57,938 nucleotides of DNA from Armatimonadota bacterium (GTDB taxonomy: Bacteria > Armatimonadota > UBA5829 > DSUL01): the NCBI GenBank assembly GCA_020846715.1, contig JADLDK010000039.1, positions 1 through 57,938 on the forward strand, in the 5' to 3' direction. Below are positions 47,044-57,900 of the stretch, piece after piece. The notes below the pieces were generated by a model. That model did not search any database. It had not been told where the DNA came from and saw nothing but the letters and a program-made list of their open reading frames with translations. A program made the position numbers and the translations under genes. Position 1 is the first letter of the stretch; the number at the start of each line of letters is the position of its first letter.

Positions 47044-47109
47044 TTATCCGGGCGAAAGTGAAGAACCCGAGCCGCCTGGCGAAGTCTAGGTAACTCGAGT
47101 TCCACCCTG

Positions 47110-47143
47110 AAGGCTCCGGCTTTACCGCCGGAGCCTTCTTTCG
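47110..47143 (+). terminator. Strong intrinsic terminator
   Basis: AAGGCTCCGGC (47110-47120) pairs perfectly with GCCGGAGCCTT (47127-47137), followed by CTTTC. The stem is 11 bp, GC-rich, 67 bp after the stop of the 299-residue protein. Confidence 0.85.
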
Positions 47144-47741
47144 GTTCTTGGGAGACCGCGCTGGAGGTGGCAACGCCTTCGATGGCGTTCAACTCGTTGC
47201 ACCGGATTAGGATTGCTCGCCTGGCTCAGCCGTGAAAAACTGCGAGGCGATCCAGAGTTCGTGAACGCGCTGATGCCCATAGAGCGCCTTCCTCATCAGC
47301 CTGGTTTTCACAGCCTCTGAAGGTCGGAGATACTCGTCCTCACGTCAGAATTGGCCTCCACAACTGAACAATCGTGGGTTATCATGAATTAGAGGCAGAG
47401 ACGAGTGGGCGGGCCGACTCGCGGTCGCCTGTCGCCTGCAGATTTCATAAGCCATGAAGCCTGGCCGCCGTTTTTCAGGCCTCCTGAAAGCTCACGAAGC
47501 CGCGCGTGGTTCGTACAGCGTCATTCTGACAAGTCCGGATTCCTTACGCGCAAAGCGCCGGGAGACTGGCCGGGCGCTTCCCAGATGCTGTTTTTCTATA
47601 GAGGGTTCCGCTGCCGAACTTGGCACAATACCATCGGGCTACCCAAAGATGTGACAGGTGTTTAGGTCCGTGCGCGTGCTGGCTGTTCTTCGAGGCTGAA
47701 TGTGTTGCGTGGCGCGTTTCATTGATTGCATGAGGAGAGAA
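47144..47741. other. Long gap upstream of the LolA-like gene
   Basis: No gene is supported; an 86-codon frame at 47405-47665 has no ribosome binding site or recognisable product. Several hairpins can be drawn: CGAGT/ACTCG near 47402, TTTCAGG/CCTGAAA near 47473-47489, and AAGCGCC/GGGCGCTT near 47553-47580, with a T5 run a little later. The last may be an attenuator or terminator. Confidence 0.4.
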
Positions 47742-48380
47742 ATGAACAAGACCATTACAGGTGGGCTTCTGGCCGCACTTCTGGCATCTCAGGCTGTACT
47801 GGCCGCACCGGTTAAGCCTTCCAAGTCCGCAAAGCCGGACACTACAGTTTATCAGGTCTCGGCGAAGTCTCCTCAGGGTGATATGGGTCCTCGTTCCATG
47901 ACTATCAAGGGCGACTTCTTCTACTGGGATATGGACTCACCGGGAATAAGGCTGCAGGCAATTAAGAACTCCAAAGGCACCTTCATGGTGAACAGCGCGA
48001 GAAAGTTCATTGTGGAATATCCCAGGGGTACTCTTCGCGATACTCCTATGAGCTACGTACCTGGACCGATTGGCAACGTTCAGAAATTTCTCCAGAGCCA
48101 GGGCGCCAGGAAGGTGGGAACGGAAAAAATCGGTGGAAAGCCAGCCAACGTGTACACCTATACCGAGTCCAAGACAAAGTGGAAGTGCAAGCTGTGGGTG
48201 AGGCCCGTCAGCTATGAACCTTTGAAGCTTATCACGACTGGCGTGAAGGCTACGGACACGGTGACCTACACCTACAAGTCTTACAAGACCGGTGTCCCCG
48301 TAGCGGACTCAAAGTTTGATCTCCCTAAGGGGATGACGATGCGAAAGATGCCGGACTACGGTGAGAAGAAGGCAGGCTAA
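47742..48380 (+). CDS. LolA-like outer-membrane lipoprotein-sorting family protein
   Basis: The 212 residues begin with a signal peptide (MNKTITGGLLAALLASQAVLAAP) followed by a single beta-rich domain. Its pattern (MTIKGDFFYWDM ... GTEKIGGKPANVYTYTESKTKWKCKLWVRPVSYEPLKLITTGV) fits the LolA/DUF4412-like half-barrel. True LolA carries lipoproteins from inner to outer membrane. This protein could be that or one of the many related periplasmic proteins of unknown role. The start is the ATG at 47742 with GAGGAGAG; an upstream ATG at 47700 is rejected. Confidence 0.72.
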   Translation: MNKTITGGLLAALLASQAVLAAPVKPSKSAKPDTTVYQVSAKSPQGDMGPRSMTIKGDFFYWDMDSPGIRLQAIKNSKGTFMVNSARKFIVEYPRGTLRDTPMSYVPGPIGNVQKFLQSQGARKVGTEKIGGKPANVYTYTESKTKWKCKLWVRPVSYEPLKLITTGVKATDTVTYTYKSYKTGVPVADSKFDLPKGMTMRKMPDYGEKKAG

Positions 48381-48831
48381 GCTTCGGGGCTCTTTGCCAG
48401 CCAAACAGATTTCTTTGCGCCAGGCCCGAAAGGAGAAGCCGCTACGCCAGAGGCGTTGCGCGGGTCTGGACGCAAACTGAAGATCGGGCAGCCGGCCAGA
48501 ATGCTGGATTGCCGCTAACCTGGGACACAACTCCAAATCTGAACTGAAGTGGCATGCGTTTCGTCACCTCTCTTCGCGGTGGCGTCACGTAGCCTGCACG
48601 CTCAGTGCTGCTATTGTTTGTGCGCCCCTACTGGTTAGCCCTTGGTTTGTTTCCGCGCGTGTGGAGCAGTTGGCTGCTTCATTGCGAGGGAGAGATCGCT
48701 GTGGATCGTTCGTCGCGCTTGCTTTCGCCTGACAGGTAGCGGAACAGGAGACGATTTTGGTTCTGGCTCCATTGCGACAGCAGGGAGAGGCCGCCAGGTA
48801 CTCTGGCGAGCCCGATAGAGGTAGAGGATTC
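48381..48831. other. Gap upstream of the VVW-repeat protein
   Basis: No gene or clear promoter is seen. A nested hairpin (GGCA/TGCC around CCAG/CTGG) sits near 48487-48513. The rest shows no structure I can support. Confidence 0.35.
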
Positions 48832-51800
48832 ATGAAAAGTCGCACAATCGTACGCAGCAGTCTGATCGCATGGGTAGCGCTGGCCGGATGCGCTCTGATT
48901 GGGGAGGCGCGAGCGGCAGAGATCGCCGCAGGTCCGGAGTTTCCGGTCGGGCAGGTCAGTGTTGCGGCGCCTTTCACGCAGGAAGCTCCCGCGGTCGCAG
49001 CGGGCGGGACAGGCTATCTCGTCGTGTGGCAGGACAGCCGAAATCGTCTGAACTCCTCGAATGATCCTGATACGGGCTACGACATCTACGGGATCTTTCT
49101 CGATTCCAGCGGCGTCCCGGCAATGGGAGAGGCTTTCCTGATCTCTTCTACCTCGAGTGGTGGTCACGCGGCGCGCGACCAGATGAATCCGGCTGTCGCC
49201 TGGAACGGCTCGAACTTTCTGGTGGTGTGGTCGGACCGTCGCGCGGTGGACTCCAAGCCGCACATCTACGGCGCGCGCGTCAGCACCTCCGGCAGCATTC
49301 TGGATCCGGACGGCTTCCCGATTTCGATAACGGCCCCGATCAATCCTAACAATCCCGTCCCAGAGCAGTATCTGCCGGCGGTGGCCAGCAACGGCACGGA
49401 CTGGCACGTGGTGTGGCAGGAGAATCAGGGAACCGGATTCGACATTGTCGGAGCGCGAGTGACCGCGGCGGGCGCTGTGACCAACAGATCGGCTATCGCC
49501 TTCACCGCAGACAACCAGCAGAATCCGGATATCGCGTGGAACGGGACAAACTACGTGGTGGTCTGGGAAGACCAGCGCAACTCTGAATCAAGCGACACGG
49601 ACATCTACGGCTGCCGCATCAACTCCTCCACACAGAAGCAGGGCGGTGACACTCTGATCTCAAACCGCGCGGGCGCTCCTGCCGCCGGGGCTCTGGGCCC
49701 GCAGCTCTCCCCGTCTGTGGCGTGCGATTCCACCGGGACAGCTATTATTGTCTGGCAGGACGGCAGAGGAAGCGATCTCGACATCTACGGGACGCGATAC
49801 ACAACAGCCGGGTCGGTGGTCGATACCGGCGGCAAGTCTATCTTTCCGGGCAGTGGGGATCAGGAGATACCGGACATTACCTGGGACGGAACGCAGTTTA
49901 TGGTGGTGTGGCGGGACCGTCAGGTTGGCACGCGCTACATCAAAGGTTGCAGGCTGAACAGCAGCGCTCAGACTCTCGATTTGCAGCCGTTTCCGGTCGT
50001 CACCAATGCCTCCACGGGAAACAGGGGTCCGCGTATCGCTCCTGGTCTGGTCGCCTGGTACACCATTGATCCGACGAACTCCGACGTGTTCGTAACGAAG
50101 ATGAACGTCTTCGGAGGAATCGTAAGCACCAATCTCGTTTCAAGCGCGATTCAGAGCCAGCCATCCTATGCAGCCTGCTGGAATGGAAATGGTTACGGAG
50201 TAGTCTGGGCCGATCGCCGCAACGGTTACTACCAGATTTACGGCGCCAGGGTTGACAGCAACGGCATTGTGCAGGATGCGCAGGGTATCTTGCTGGCCGC
50301 GGGTGCGGAGCAGTTGGAACCCGCGATCGCGTGGAGTGGATCGGGTTATCTGGTGGCGTGGAAGGAGTTCATCGGTTACAGCTACGATATCCGGGGTGTT
50401 CGGCTGGACGCGAACATGCAGCCGGTCGGTTCCCCTATCCTCATCGCTTCTGCCGATCTCGATCAGAGTCAGCCTTCCATAGCGTGGAACGGTACGAAGT
50501 ATCTCGTTGTGTGGCGCGACCAGCGAACCGGCCTCGCGCCGAACTACTTCACCGATATTATGGGGACTTTTGTCACTTCTGCCGGCGCGTTGATGCCTCT
50601 TAGCGGCGTCGTGAGTGGGGCTCTGGGCGATCAGCTTGAGCCTTCCGTAGCTTCGGACGGCACGGATTTCATGGTGGTCTGGCAGGATCAGCGCTCGGGT
50701 CAGGGCGACATCTACGCGACAAAAGTGCTGAACAACGGCTCGATCGGCCAGGCCGCGGGAGTGCAGCTTTCGTCCGCGCCGTCCCTGAAGGCGCAACCGA
50801 AGATAGCCTACAATGGCTCTGAGTATCTGGTCGTCTGGTCGGACGCGCGGAACAACTACGTCTTTGATATCTACGGAACGCGACTGTCCACGGCGGCTGC
50901 GGTTGTTGGAAGTGATCTGGCGATTGTCACGGCTCCGAATGAGCAGAGCGCGCCCAGTCTGTGCTGGGCAGGCTCCAACTACATCGTTGCCTGGCAGGAC
51001 AATCGCGCTGCAGTATCCAACTACGACATCTACCTCACCCGGCTGAACGCAGCGGGGATTGTGATTGACGCCAATCCGACAGTGATGGCGAGTTCGAACT
51101 ATTCAGAGTACGCCCCCGTCATTGCTGGCGGCGCTTCAGCGCAGGCTGTTTTCTACTCCCGTTTCAAAAACGCGTCCAAACGTCTGGTTGGCAGGACGTT
51201 GAATGACCCGAATGCTATTGTCGTGCCCACCATCGAGGCAGCCAAGGCCCTGAGCGACGGAACGAGTGTTTCCATATCAGGCAAGGTGGCTATTGCCGGG
51301 ACAGATCAGCTGGGCGGTATCTTCTACATTGAAGAACCCAACCGTGTCGCAGGAATCAAAGTTGTCACCAATGCGAATGTCCAGGAAGGCAACGTAGTGG
51401 ATATTATGGGCACGATTGAGACTGTCGGCAGCGAGCGCCAGATTACCGCTTCAAACGTGACGGTGGTCAATCCGGCCGGAGTGATTCCGGCGCCGCTCAC
51501 CATGCGCAGCTTCAGCATCGGCGGTACAGGGTTGCTCATCAACACGAATATCGGCTCGGCATTCCTGGGTTCCAACAACGTGGGTCTGCTTATCAGAATG
51601 GCCGGCAAGGTGACCTATGTCGGCACAGGAGCAGAGCCGTTCTTTTATCTGGACGACGGCAAAGCCCTTGACGATGGCTCCGGGCATCAGGGTGTCAAGG
51701 TTCAGTGCGGCTCCCTCACCAAGCCCGCGCTTGGCGACGCGTTGATAGTTACAGGTGTCAGCTCGTCAGAGTCCTCCGGGACCACACTCAGACGCCGGAT

Positions 51801-51837
51801 CCTGGCGCGAAAGCAGTCGGATATTGCGGCCCCTTAG
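48832..51837 (+). CDS. Secreted VVWxDxR-repeat protein with shared C-terminal double OB-like module
   Basis: This 1001-residue protein has a signal peptide (to about residue 29). About 13 repeats of 50-60 residues (30-795) follow, each with a core such as YLVVWQDSRN or FMVVWRDR followed by DIYGxR and SG. These repeats are common in bacterial secreted proteins and probably fold as beta-propeller blades. The last 200 residues are the shared module, with FYIEEPNRVAGIKV, GSNNVGLLIRM, CGSLTKPALGDALIVTG and the terminal RRRILARKQSDI. The start is the ATG at 48832 with GAGG upstream; the frame from 48757 is rejected. The giant protein gene begins 82 bp downstream and may share its transcript. Confidence 0.88.
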   Translation: MKSRTIVRSSLIAWVALAGCALIGEARAAEIAAGPEFPVGQVSVAAPFTQEAPAVAAGGTGYLVVWQDSRNRLNSSNDPDTGYDIYGIFLDSSGVPAMGEAFLISSTSSGGHAARDQMNPAVAWNGSNFLVVWSDRRAVDSKPHIYGARVSTSGSILDPDGFPISITAPINPNNPVPEQYLPAVASNGTDWHVVWQENQGTGFDIVGARVTAAGAVTNRSAIAFTADNQQNPDIAWNGTNYVVVWEDQRNSESSDTDIYGCRINSSTQKQGGDTLISNRAGAPAAGALGPQLSPSVACDSTGTAIIVWQDGRGSDLDIYGTRYTTAGSVVDTGGKSIFPGSGDQEIPDITWDGTQFMVVWRDRQVGTRYIKGCRLNSSAQTLDLQPFPVVTNASTGNRGPRIAPGLVAWYTIDPTNSDVFVTKMNVFGGIVSTNLVSSAIQSQPSYAACWNGNGYGVVWADRRNGYYQIYGARVDSNGIVQDAQGILLAAGAEQLEPAIAWSGSGYLVAWKEFIGYSYDIRGVRLDANMQPVGSPILIASADLDQSQPSIAWNGTKYLVVWRDQRTGLAPNYFTDIMGTFVTSAGALMPLSGVVSGALGDQLEPSVASDGTDFMVVWQDQRSGQGDIYATKVLNNGSIGQAAGVQLSSAPSLKAQPKIAYNGSEYLVVWSDARNNYVFDIYGTRLSTAAAVVGSDLAIVTAPNEQSAPSLCWAGSNYIVAWQDNRAAVSNYDIYLTRLNAAGIVIDANPTVMASSNYSEYAPVIAGGASAQAVFYSRFKNASKRLVGRTLNDPNAIVVPTIEAAKALSDGTSVSISGKVAIAGTDQLGGIFYIEEPNRVAGIKVVTNANVQEGNVVDIMGTIETVGSERQITASNVTVVNPAGVIPAPLTMRSFSIGGTGLLINTNIGSAFLGSNNVGLLIRMAGKVTYVGTGAEPFFYLDDGKALDDGSGHQGVKVQCGSLTKPALGDALIVTGVSSSESSGTTLRRRILARKQSDIAAP

Positions 51838-51919
51838 ACAGGAGTAATCGTACTTTGCGCGGATATCGGTGCTTAGCCTCTCTGGCAAATGCGCTCTGGT
51901 ATGGAGGAGGAAGTCGGGA

Positions 51920-54900
51920 GTGCGCATCAGGTCAATAGCAATCGCTGTGCTCGTTTCGGCAGGGCTGGCAGCCGCATCAGCTCCTTCTCTGGCGCAGCTT
52001 GCCCAGAGCGGGTGGCCACGCTTCCGTGCCGATATCCGCGGTACTGGACGGACGGCAACCGTCGGGCCGTCGGTGGGAATTGCGGGCTGGACATTCACCA
52101 CAGGCGCAGGCATATCTTCATCGCCGGCGGTGGCGCCGGACGGGACAGTTTACTTTGTCTCGCAGGATCAGTACCTTTACGCCGTCAATCCGGACGGCAC
52201 ACAGAAGTGGCGCTACAACGTCCACTCCGGCAGCTATTCTTCGCCAACTGTTGGATCAGACGGAACAGTCTACGTCGGGTCAGATGATTATTATGTTTAC
52301 GCCATTACGTCATCCGGAACTCTGAAGTGGCGCACTGGTATTGGGAAGCAGGTCAAGGCTTCCCCGGCAGTAGCGCCTGATGGAACAGTGTATTGCGGAT
52401 CGACAAACGGCCGTTTCTACGCGATTAACTCGAACGGTTCCATCAAGTGGAATTACTACGTGGCGTTTCCGATCCTGTCTTCAGCGGCAATCGGCGCGGA
52501 CGGACGGATCTATTTCGGAGCGCAGGACGGCTACCTGTACTGCTTGCAGCCAAACGGTACGCGGGCATGGCGTTATCGAGCCTCTAACCGTCTCGACTCC
52601 TCTCCGGCCATCGACAGCGCCGGAGTCGTCTACATAGCGAGCGCGGACGGCTATCTGTACGCTGTTCAGGCTGGCGTGCTGAACTGGAGCTACAACATTG
52701 GCGCGGCAGTGACATCTTCACCGGCCATAGGCTCTGATGGCACCATTTACATAGGTTCAGACAATACCTATCTCTACGCAATTACTCCTCAAGGCACGCT
52801 CAAGTGGCGCACCGCGACAGGGGACAAAATTCAGGCTTCCCCAGCCGTCGGCGGAGACGACACGATTTATTGCCCGTCTTTCGACGGCAAGCTGTACGCG
52901 TTTCAGCCGGATGGCTCTATCCTGTGGCAGTCGTCACTGGGCGGGTCTGGCTACAGCTCGGCCGCTATCGCTCAGGACGGGACACTTTACGCGGGGTGCA
53001 GCGACGGCAAACTCTATTCGTTTGTGCGTGATAGTACGCCCCCAACAACTCCGGTCGTTGTTGACGACGGCAGCTACAGCACCAGCGCTACATCTCTGCA
53101 CGCGACCTGGTCTGCCTCGGATCCGGAGACCGGAATCAGCGAGTACCAGTACGCTATCGGAACCACCTCCGGCGGTACGGACGTGCTTGGATGGACGTCA
53201 ACTGGCACGGCTGCTTCGGTGACGCGCAGCGGGCTGGCCCTGACCAACGGCGCACGCTACTATTTCAGTGTAAAGGCCAAAAACGGCGCAGGCGTCTGGT
53301 CGGACATCGGCGTCTCAGACGGAATCACCGTGGACTTCACGCCGCCTTCTACGCCGGTGGTGACGGACGACGGGCAGTACACAAACCTCAGCACCTCACT
53401 GCACGCGTCCTGGACTTCGGCAGACGCTGAAAGCGGCATTACACTCTACGAGTACGCGATAGGTACATCGCCGGGAGCGGTTAATGTTGTCGGCTGGACA
53501 TCTACCGGACAAACAGCTTCCGTTACGCGCGCGGGACTGAATCTCCAGGATGGCGTAACCTACTATTTCTCCGTGCGGGCTACAAATGCCGCTGGCCTGG
53601 TTTCCAGCGTTGGCACAAGCGACGGCATCAAACTGGACCGCACTCCGCCATCGACACCGGTTGTCACGGATGATGGCAGCTACAGCACGAGCTCCAGTTC
53701 CCTGCATGCGACCTGGTCAAGCAGTGATCCAGAATCCGGTATCGCGTTCTACGAGTACGCAATCGGCTCCGGACAGGGTCAGACGGACGTCAAGGGCTGG
53801 ACACAGACAAACGCGACCAGTGTCACAGCTACGGGGCTGTCGCTTACTGACGGGACCACGTACTACTTTTCTGTCCGGGCAACCAGCGGCGCAGGTCAAC
53901 TGAGTCAGGTGGGCTTCAGCGATGGCGTGATTGTGGATTCCAGCCCACCGACGACGCCTCTGATTACAGATGACGGGCAGTTTACTTCGTCGCCGAACAC
54001 GCTGCGGGCGTGGTGGTCGTCTTCGGACCCACACTCTGCGGTTGTTGGATATGAATACGGCATAGGGACCGGTGGCGCCAATCCCGACCTGGTTGGCTGG
54101 ACATCGGTAGGGTCTGCGACAACTGTAACGCGAAATGGCCTCCCGCTGATTGACGGCCAGACTTATTATTTTTACGTTCGCGCCACCAATGGAGCGGGAC
54201 TTGTGAGTCAGGTCGGAAAGAGCGATGGGATTACGGTGGATAGAACGCCACCAGGCGCGCCCGTCGTGACGGATGACGGCGCATTCACCTCCAGCGCGAA
54301 CTCCCTGCACGCCGTCTGGAGCGCCTCGGACCCGGTAAGCGGTATTGCGGATTATCAGTACGCCATCGGCACCTCACCTGGGGGAACGGAAGTGACCGGA
54401 TGGGCGTCGACGGGCGGCGCGGCAGAGGTGACTCGCACCGGGCTTTCTCTGCAGGACGGGGTGACCTACTATATTTCCGTCCGCGCGCGCAACGGGGCCG
54501 ATTTGTGGAGCTCTGTTGGTGTGAGTGACGGGATCCGGCTGGATCTGACGCCGCCTTCTACGCCGGTGGTGACAGACGACGGGCAGTACACTTCGCAGCG
54601 CAATCAGCTTCACGGTAGCTGGATTGCCACCGATGTCCAGAGTGCAATCGCAGAGTATCAATACGCCATTGGTACCACACCAGGCGCCACAAATGTTCTG
54701 GGCTGGACATCCGCTGGCACGGCGCTGCAGGCGACGGCGACAGGCCTGCAGCTACAGGACGGAGTTGTTTACTACATCGCCGTGAAAGCCAGAAACGGCG
54801 CAGGACTGTGGAGCGCTGTTGGTGTCAGCGACGGCATCACAGTGGACGGCAGCGCGCCCTCCGCCCCGGTTGTGACCGACGATGGCGCCTTCTCCAGCGC

Positions 54901-57900
54901 CACAGACAGCCTGCACGCAACCTGGAGCGCTTCAGACCCTGAAAGTGGCGTTATCGAGTATCAGTACGCCATCGGCACTACGCTTGGCGCGGCAAATGTA
55001 GTCAACTGGACCTCAGTTGGAGGAACTACGTCCGTCACTCGCTCCGGGCTTTCGCTGGCGGAGGGAGTCACCTACTACTTCTCCGTTCGGGCGCGTAACG
55101 GCGCGGGATTGCTCGGGCCGGTTGGGTCAAGCGACGGTATCACGATTGACCGCTCGCCGCCTACGACTCCCGTAGTCACGGATGACGGAGTTTACACGTC
55201 TTCAACGGATACACTCCACGCTACCTGGAGCGCCTCAGACCCTCAAAGCGGGATTGCTGAGTACCAGTACGCCATCGGCGCCAGCCCGGGCTCCAGCAAC
55301 GTCGTGAACTGGACTTCGACCGGGACCAACAGCTTTGTGGAAGCCACCGGTCTCAACCTGCAAAACGGCGTAACCTATTATTTCTCGGTTCGGGCTTTGA
55401 ATCAGGCCGGACACTGGAGCTCTTCCGGTTTCAGCGATGGAATTACCGTGGACTCAAGCGGTCCTGGGCGGCCGGTCGTCACAGACGACGGAGATTACAC
55501 TCAGTCCGGCACGACGCTTCACGCAACATGGACGGCGGACCCGGGAGTGAGTGGCATCACTGAATATCAGTATGCGATTGGGACGACCTCCGGCGCTACC
55601 AACATCGTCAACTGGACTTCGACAGGTACGACGGCGGGCGTTACGCGCTCCGGGCTTTCGCTGCAGGACGGGGTCACCTACTACTTTGCTGTGCGCGCGC
55701 GCAACGCCGTCGGTGTGATGAGTCCCATCGGCGTCAGCGACGGTATCACTGTCGATCGCACTCCTCCGACCCAGCCAACCGTCACTGATGACGGCGCTTA
55801 CAGCTCCTCCGCCACGTCGCTACACGCGTCATGGGCTGCCAGCGACCCGCAGAGTGGCATAGCGAAGTATGAGTACGCGATCGGGACAGCGCCCGGGTTG
55901 ACCAACGTCGTCAACTGGACATCTGCGGGCACAGATACGCAGGTTACCAGAAGTGGCCTGAATCTGACGGAAGGTGGAGTCTATTACTTCTCAGTCCGGG
56001 CTACCAACGGCGCAGGGTTAGTGAGCGCGGTTGGCGTCAGCGATGGCATAATCATTGACTCCTCTCCTCCATCCACTCCGACAGTGATTGATGATGGGGA
56101 GTTTACCACCGTGAACGCCTCGCTGCACGCTTCCTGGAGCGCAGCAGACGCGCAAAGCGGTATCGCGGAGTACCAGTACGCCATCGGCACGACTTCTGGC
56201 GCTACGGATGTGGTCAACTGGACATCGGCCGGCACGGCGCTGCAGGTTACAAGAGCCGGTCTGAGCCTTCAGGACGGTCAGACGTATTACTTTGCTGTCA
56301 AAGCGCGCAACAATGCCAGTCAGTGGAGCGCTGTCGGGACTAGCAACGGCATCACCGTTGACGCCAGCGCGCCGTCCAGGCCGGCTGTCACGGATGACGG
56401 GGAGTACACCTCTTCGACAAACACGCTGCATGCGGTCTGGTCGTCTTCTGAGCCGCATACGGCCATTGTCGAATATCAGTATGCCATCGGCACTTCACCC
56501 GGAGGCACAAGTGTCGTCAACTGGACATCAACCGGCATAACGCCTTCTGTCACCCGCAATGGACTGAGTCTCTCTGAAGGCGTTGTTTACTATTTTGCGG
56601 TGCGAGCGCGCAACAGCGTCAATCTGTGGAGCCAGGTTGGTACGAGTGACGGTATTGCTGTGGACACGACGCCGCCAAGCACGCCGGTGGTTACAGACGA
56701 CGGCGATGTGACAGCTTCCGGAGATTTCCTGCAGGCTTCGTGGAGCGCTTCAGATCCTCAGGGCGGCATCGCCGAGTTTCAGTACGCTATCGGAACCTCG
56801 CCTGGCGGTACGGATGTTGTGCCTTTCACCAGCGCAGGCGCGGCGACACAGATCAGCCGCTCCGGATTGAGTCTGAACCCGGGTCAGACGTACTACTTCG
56901 CTGTCAAGGCGCGCAACAAGGCTGGGTTGTGGAGCGCCGTGGGCGTAAGCGATGGCATCACATACGTCTCCTCCGTCACATGGTCCAAGTTCCGCGGGGA
57001 CAGCAAAAACAGGGGCATCAGCAATCTGTCAGGGTCGCGCGTTGGCGCTCTGATGTGGGAGTACAACGTAAACGGCTGGCTGGACTCCTCGCCCGCTATC
57101 GCCGGTGACGGCACGATCTACTACGGGAGTGGTGACGGAAAACTCTATGCGATCTCGCGGAATGGCACGCTGAAGTGGACGTACCAGACCAACGGGCCGG
57201 TGGACTCCTCACCCGCAATCGGAGCCAACGGGACGGTTTTCTTCGGTTCGTACGACGGCTATCTGTACTCTCTGGCCTCCAACGGGCAACTGCGCTGGCG
57301 CTTCAATGCGGGTGATGCGATCTGGTCGTCTCCTTTGATCACCCCAGACCAGACCGTGTACTTTGGCTGTCAGGACTGGTCTTTCTACGCCCTGAACCCG
57401 GACGGCACCCAGAAGTGGAAGTACACTACAGGCGGCTCTTTGTGGTCTTCACCAGCGCTCAGCGATACAGGCTCGATCTATTTCGGGTCTGGAGATGGGG
57501 CAATTTATGCTCTGGATGCAGCCACTGGCACTCTGCAGTGGAAGTACCAGACGGGCAGCGCGGTGGACGCCTCTCCGGCCATTGGCCCGGACGGCGCCAT
57601 ATTTGCCGGTTCCGGAGACGGCTATTTCTACGCGCTGAATCCGAACGGCACTCTCAAGTGGCGCTACTATATGGGTTGGCCGCCAGACTGCTCACCCTCG
57701 GTCACGCCGGATGGTACGGTGTATGTGGGATTCGGCAACGACTGGTCTTACGGACTGTTCATGGCGCTGAATCCGAACGGAACAGTCAAATGGCAGTTTG
57801 ACGCCAATGGGATGGTGCGCTCATCTCCCGTGGTCTCCCAGGACGGCTATATCTATTTCGGTTCAGGCGACGGGCACGTGTATGCGCTGGACACTGGCGG

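Noticed and set aside
47405..47665. 86-codon frame upstream of the LolA-like gene
   Set aside because: No ribosome binding site, no signal peptide, unusual composition, and overlapping hairpins.
53396..56458. Several minus-strand frames of 83-197 codons
   Set aside because: They are periodic antisense images of the FN3 repeats of the giant gene and are similar to each other only for that reason.
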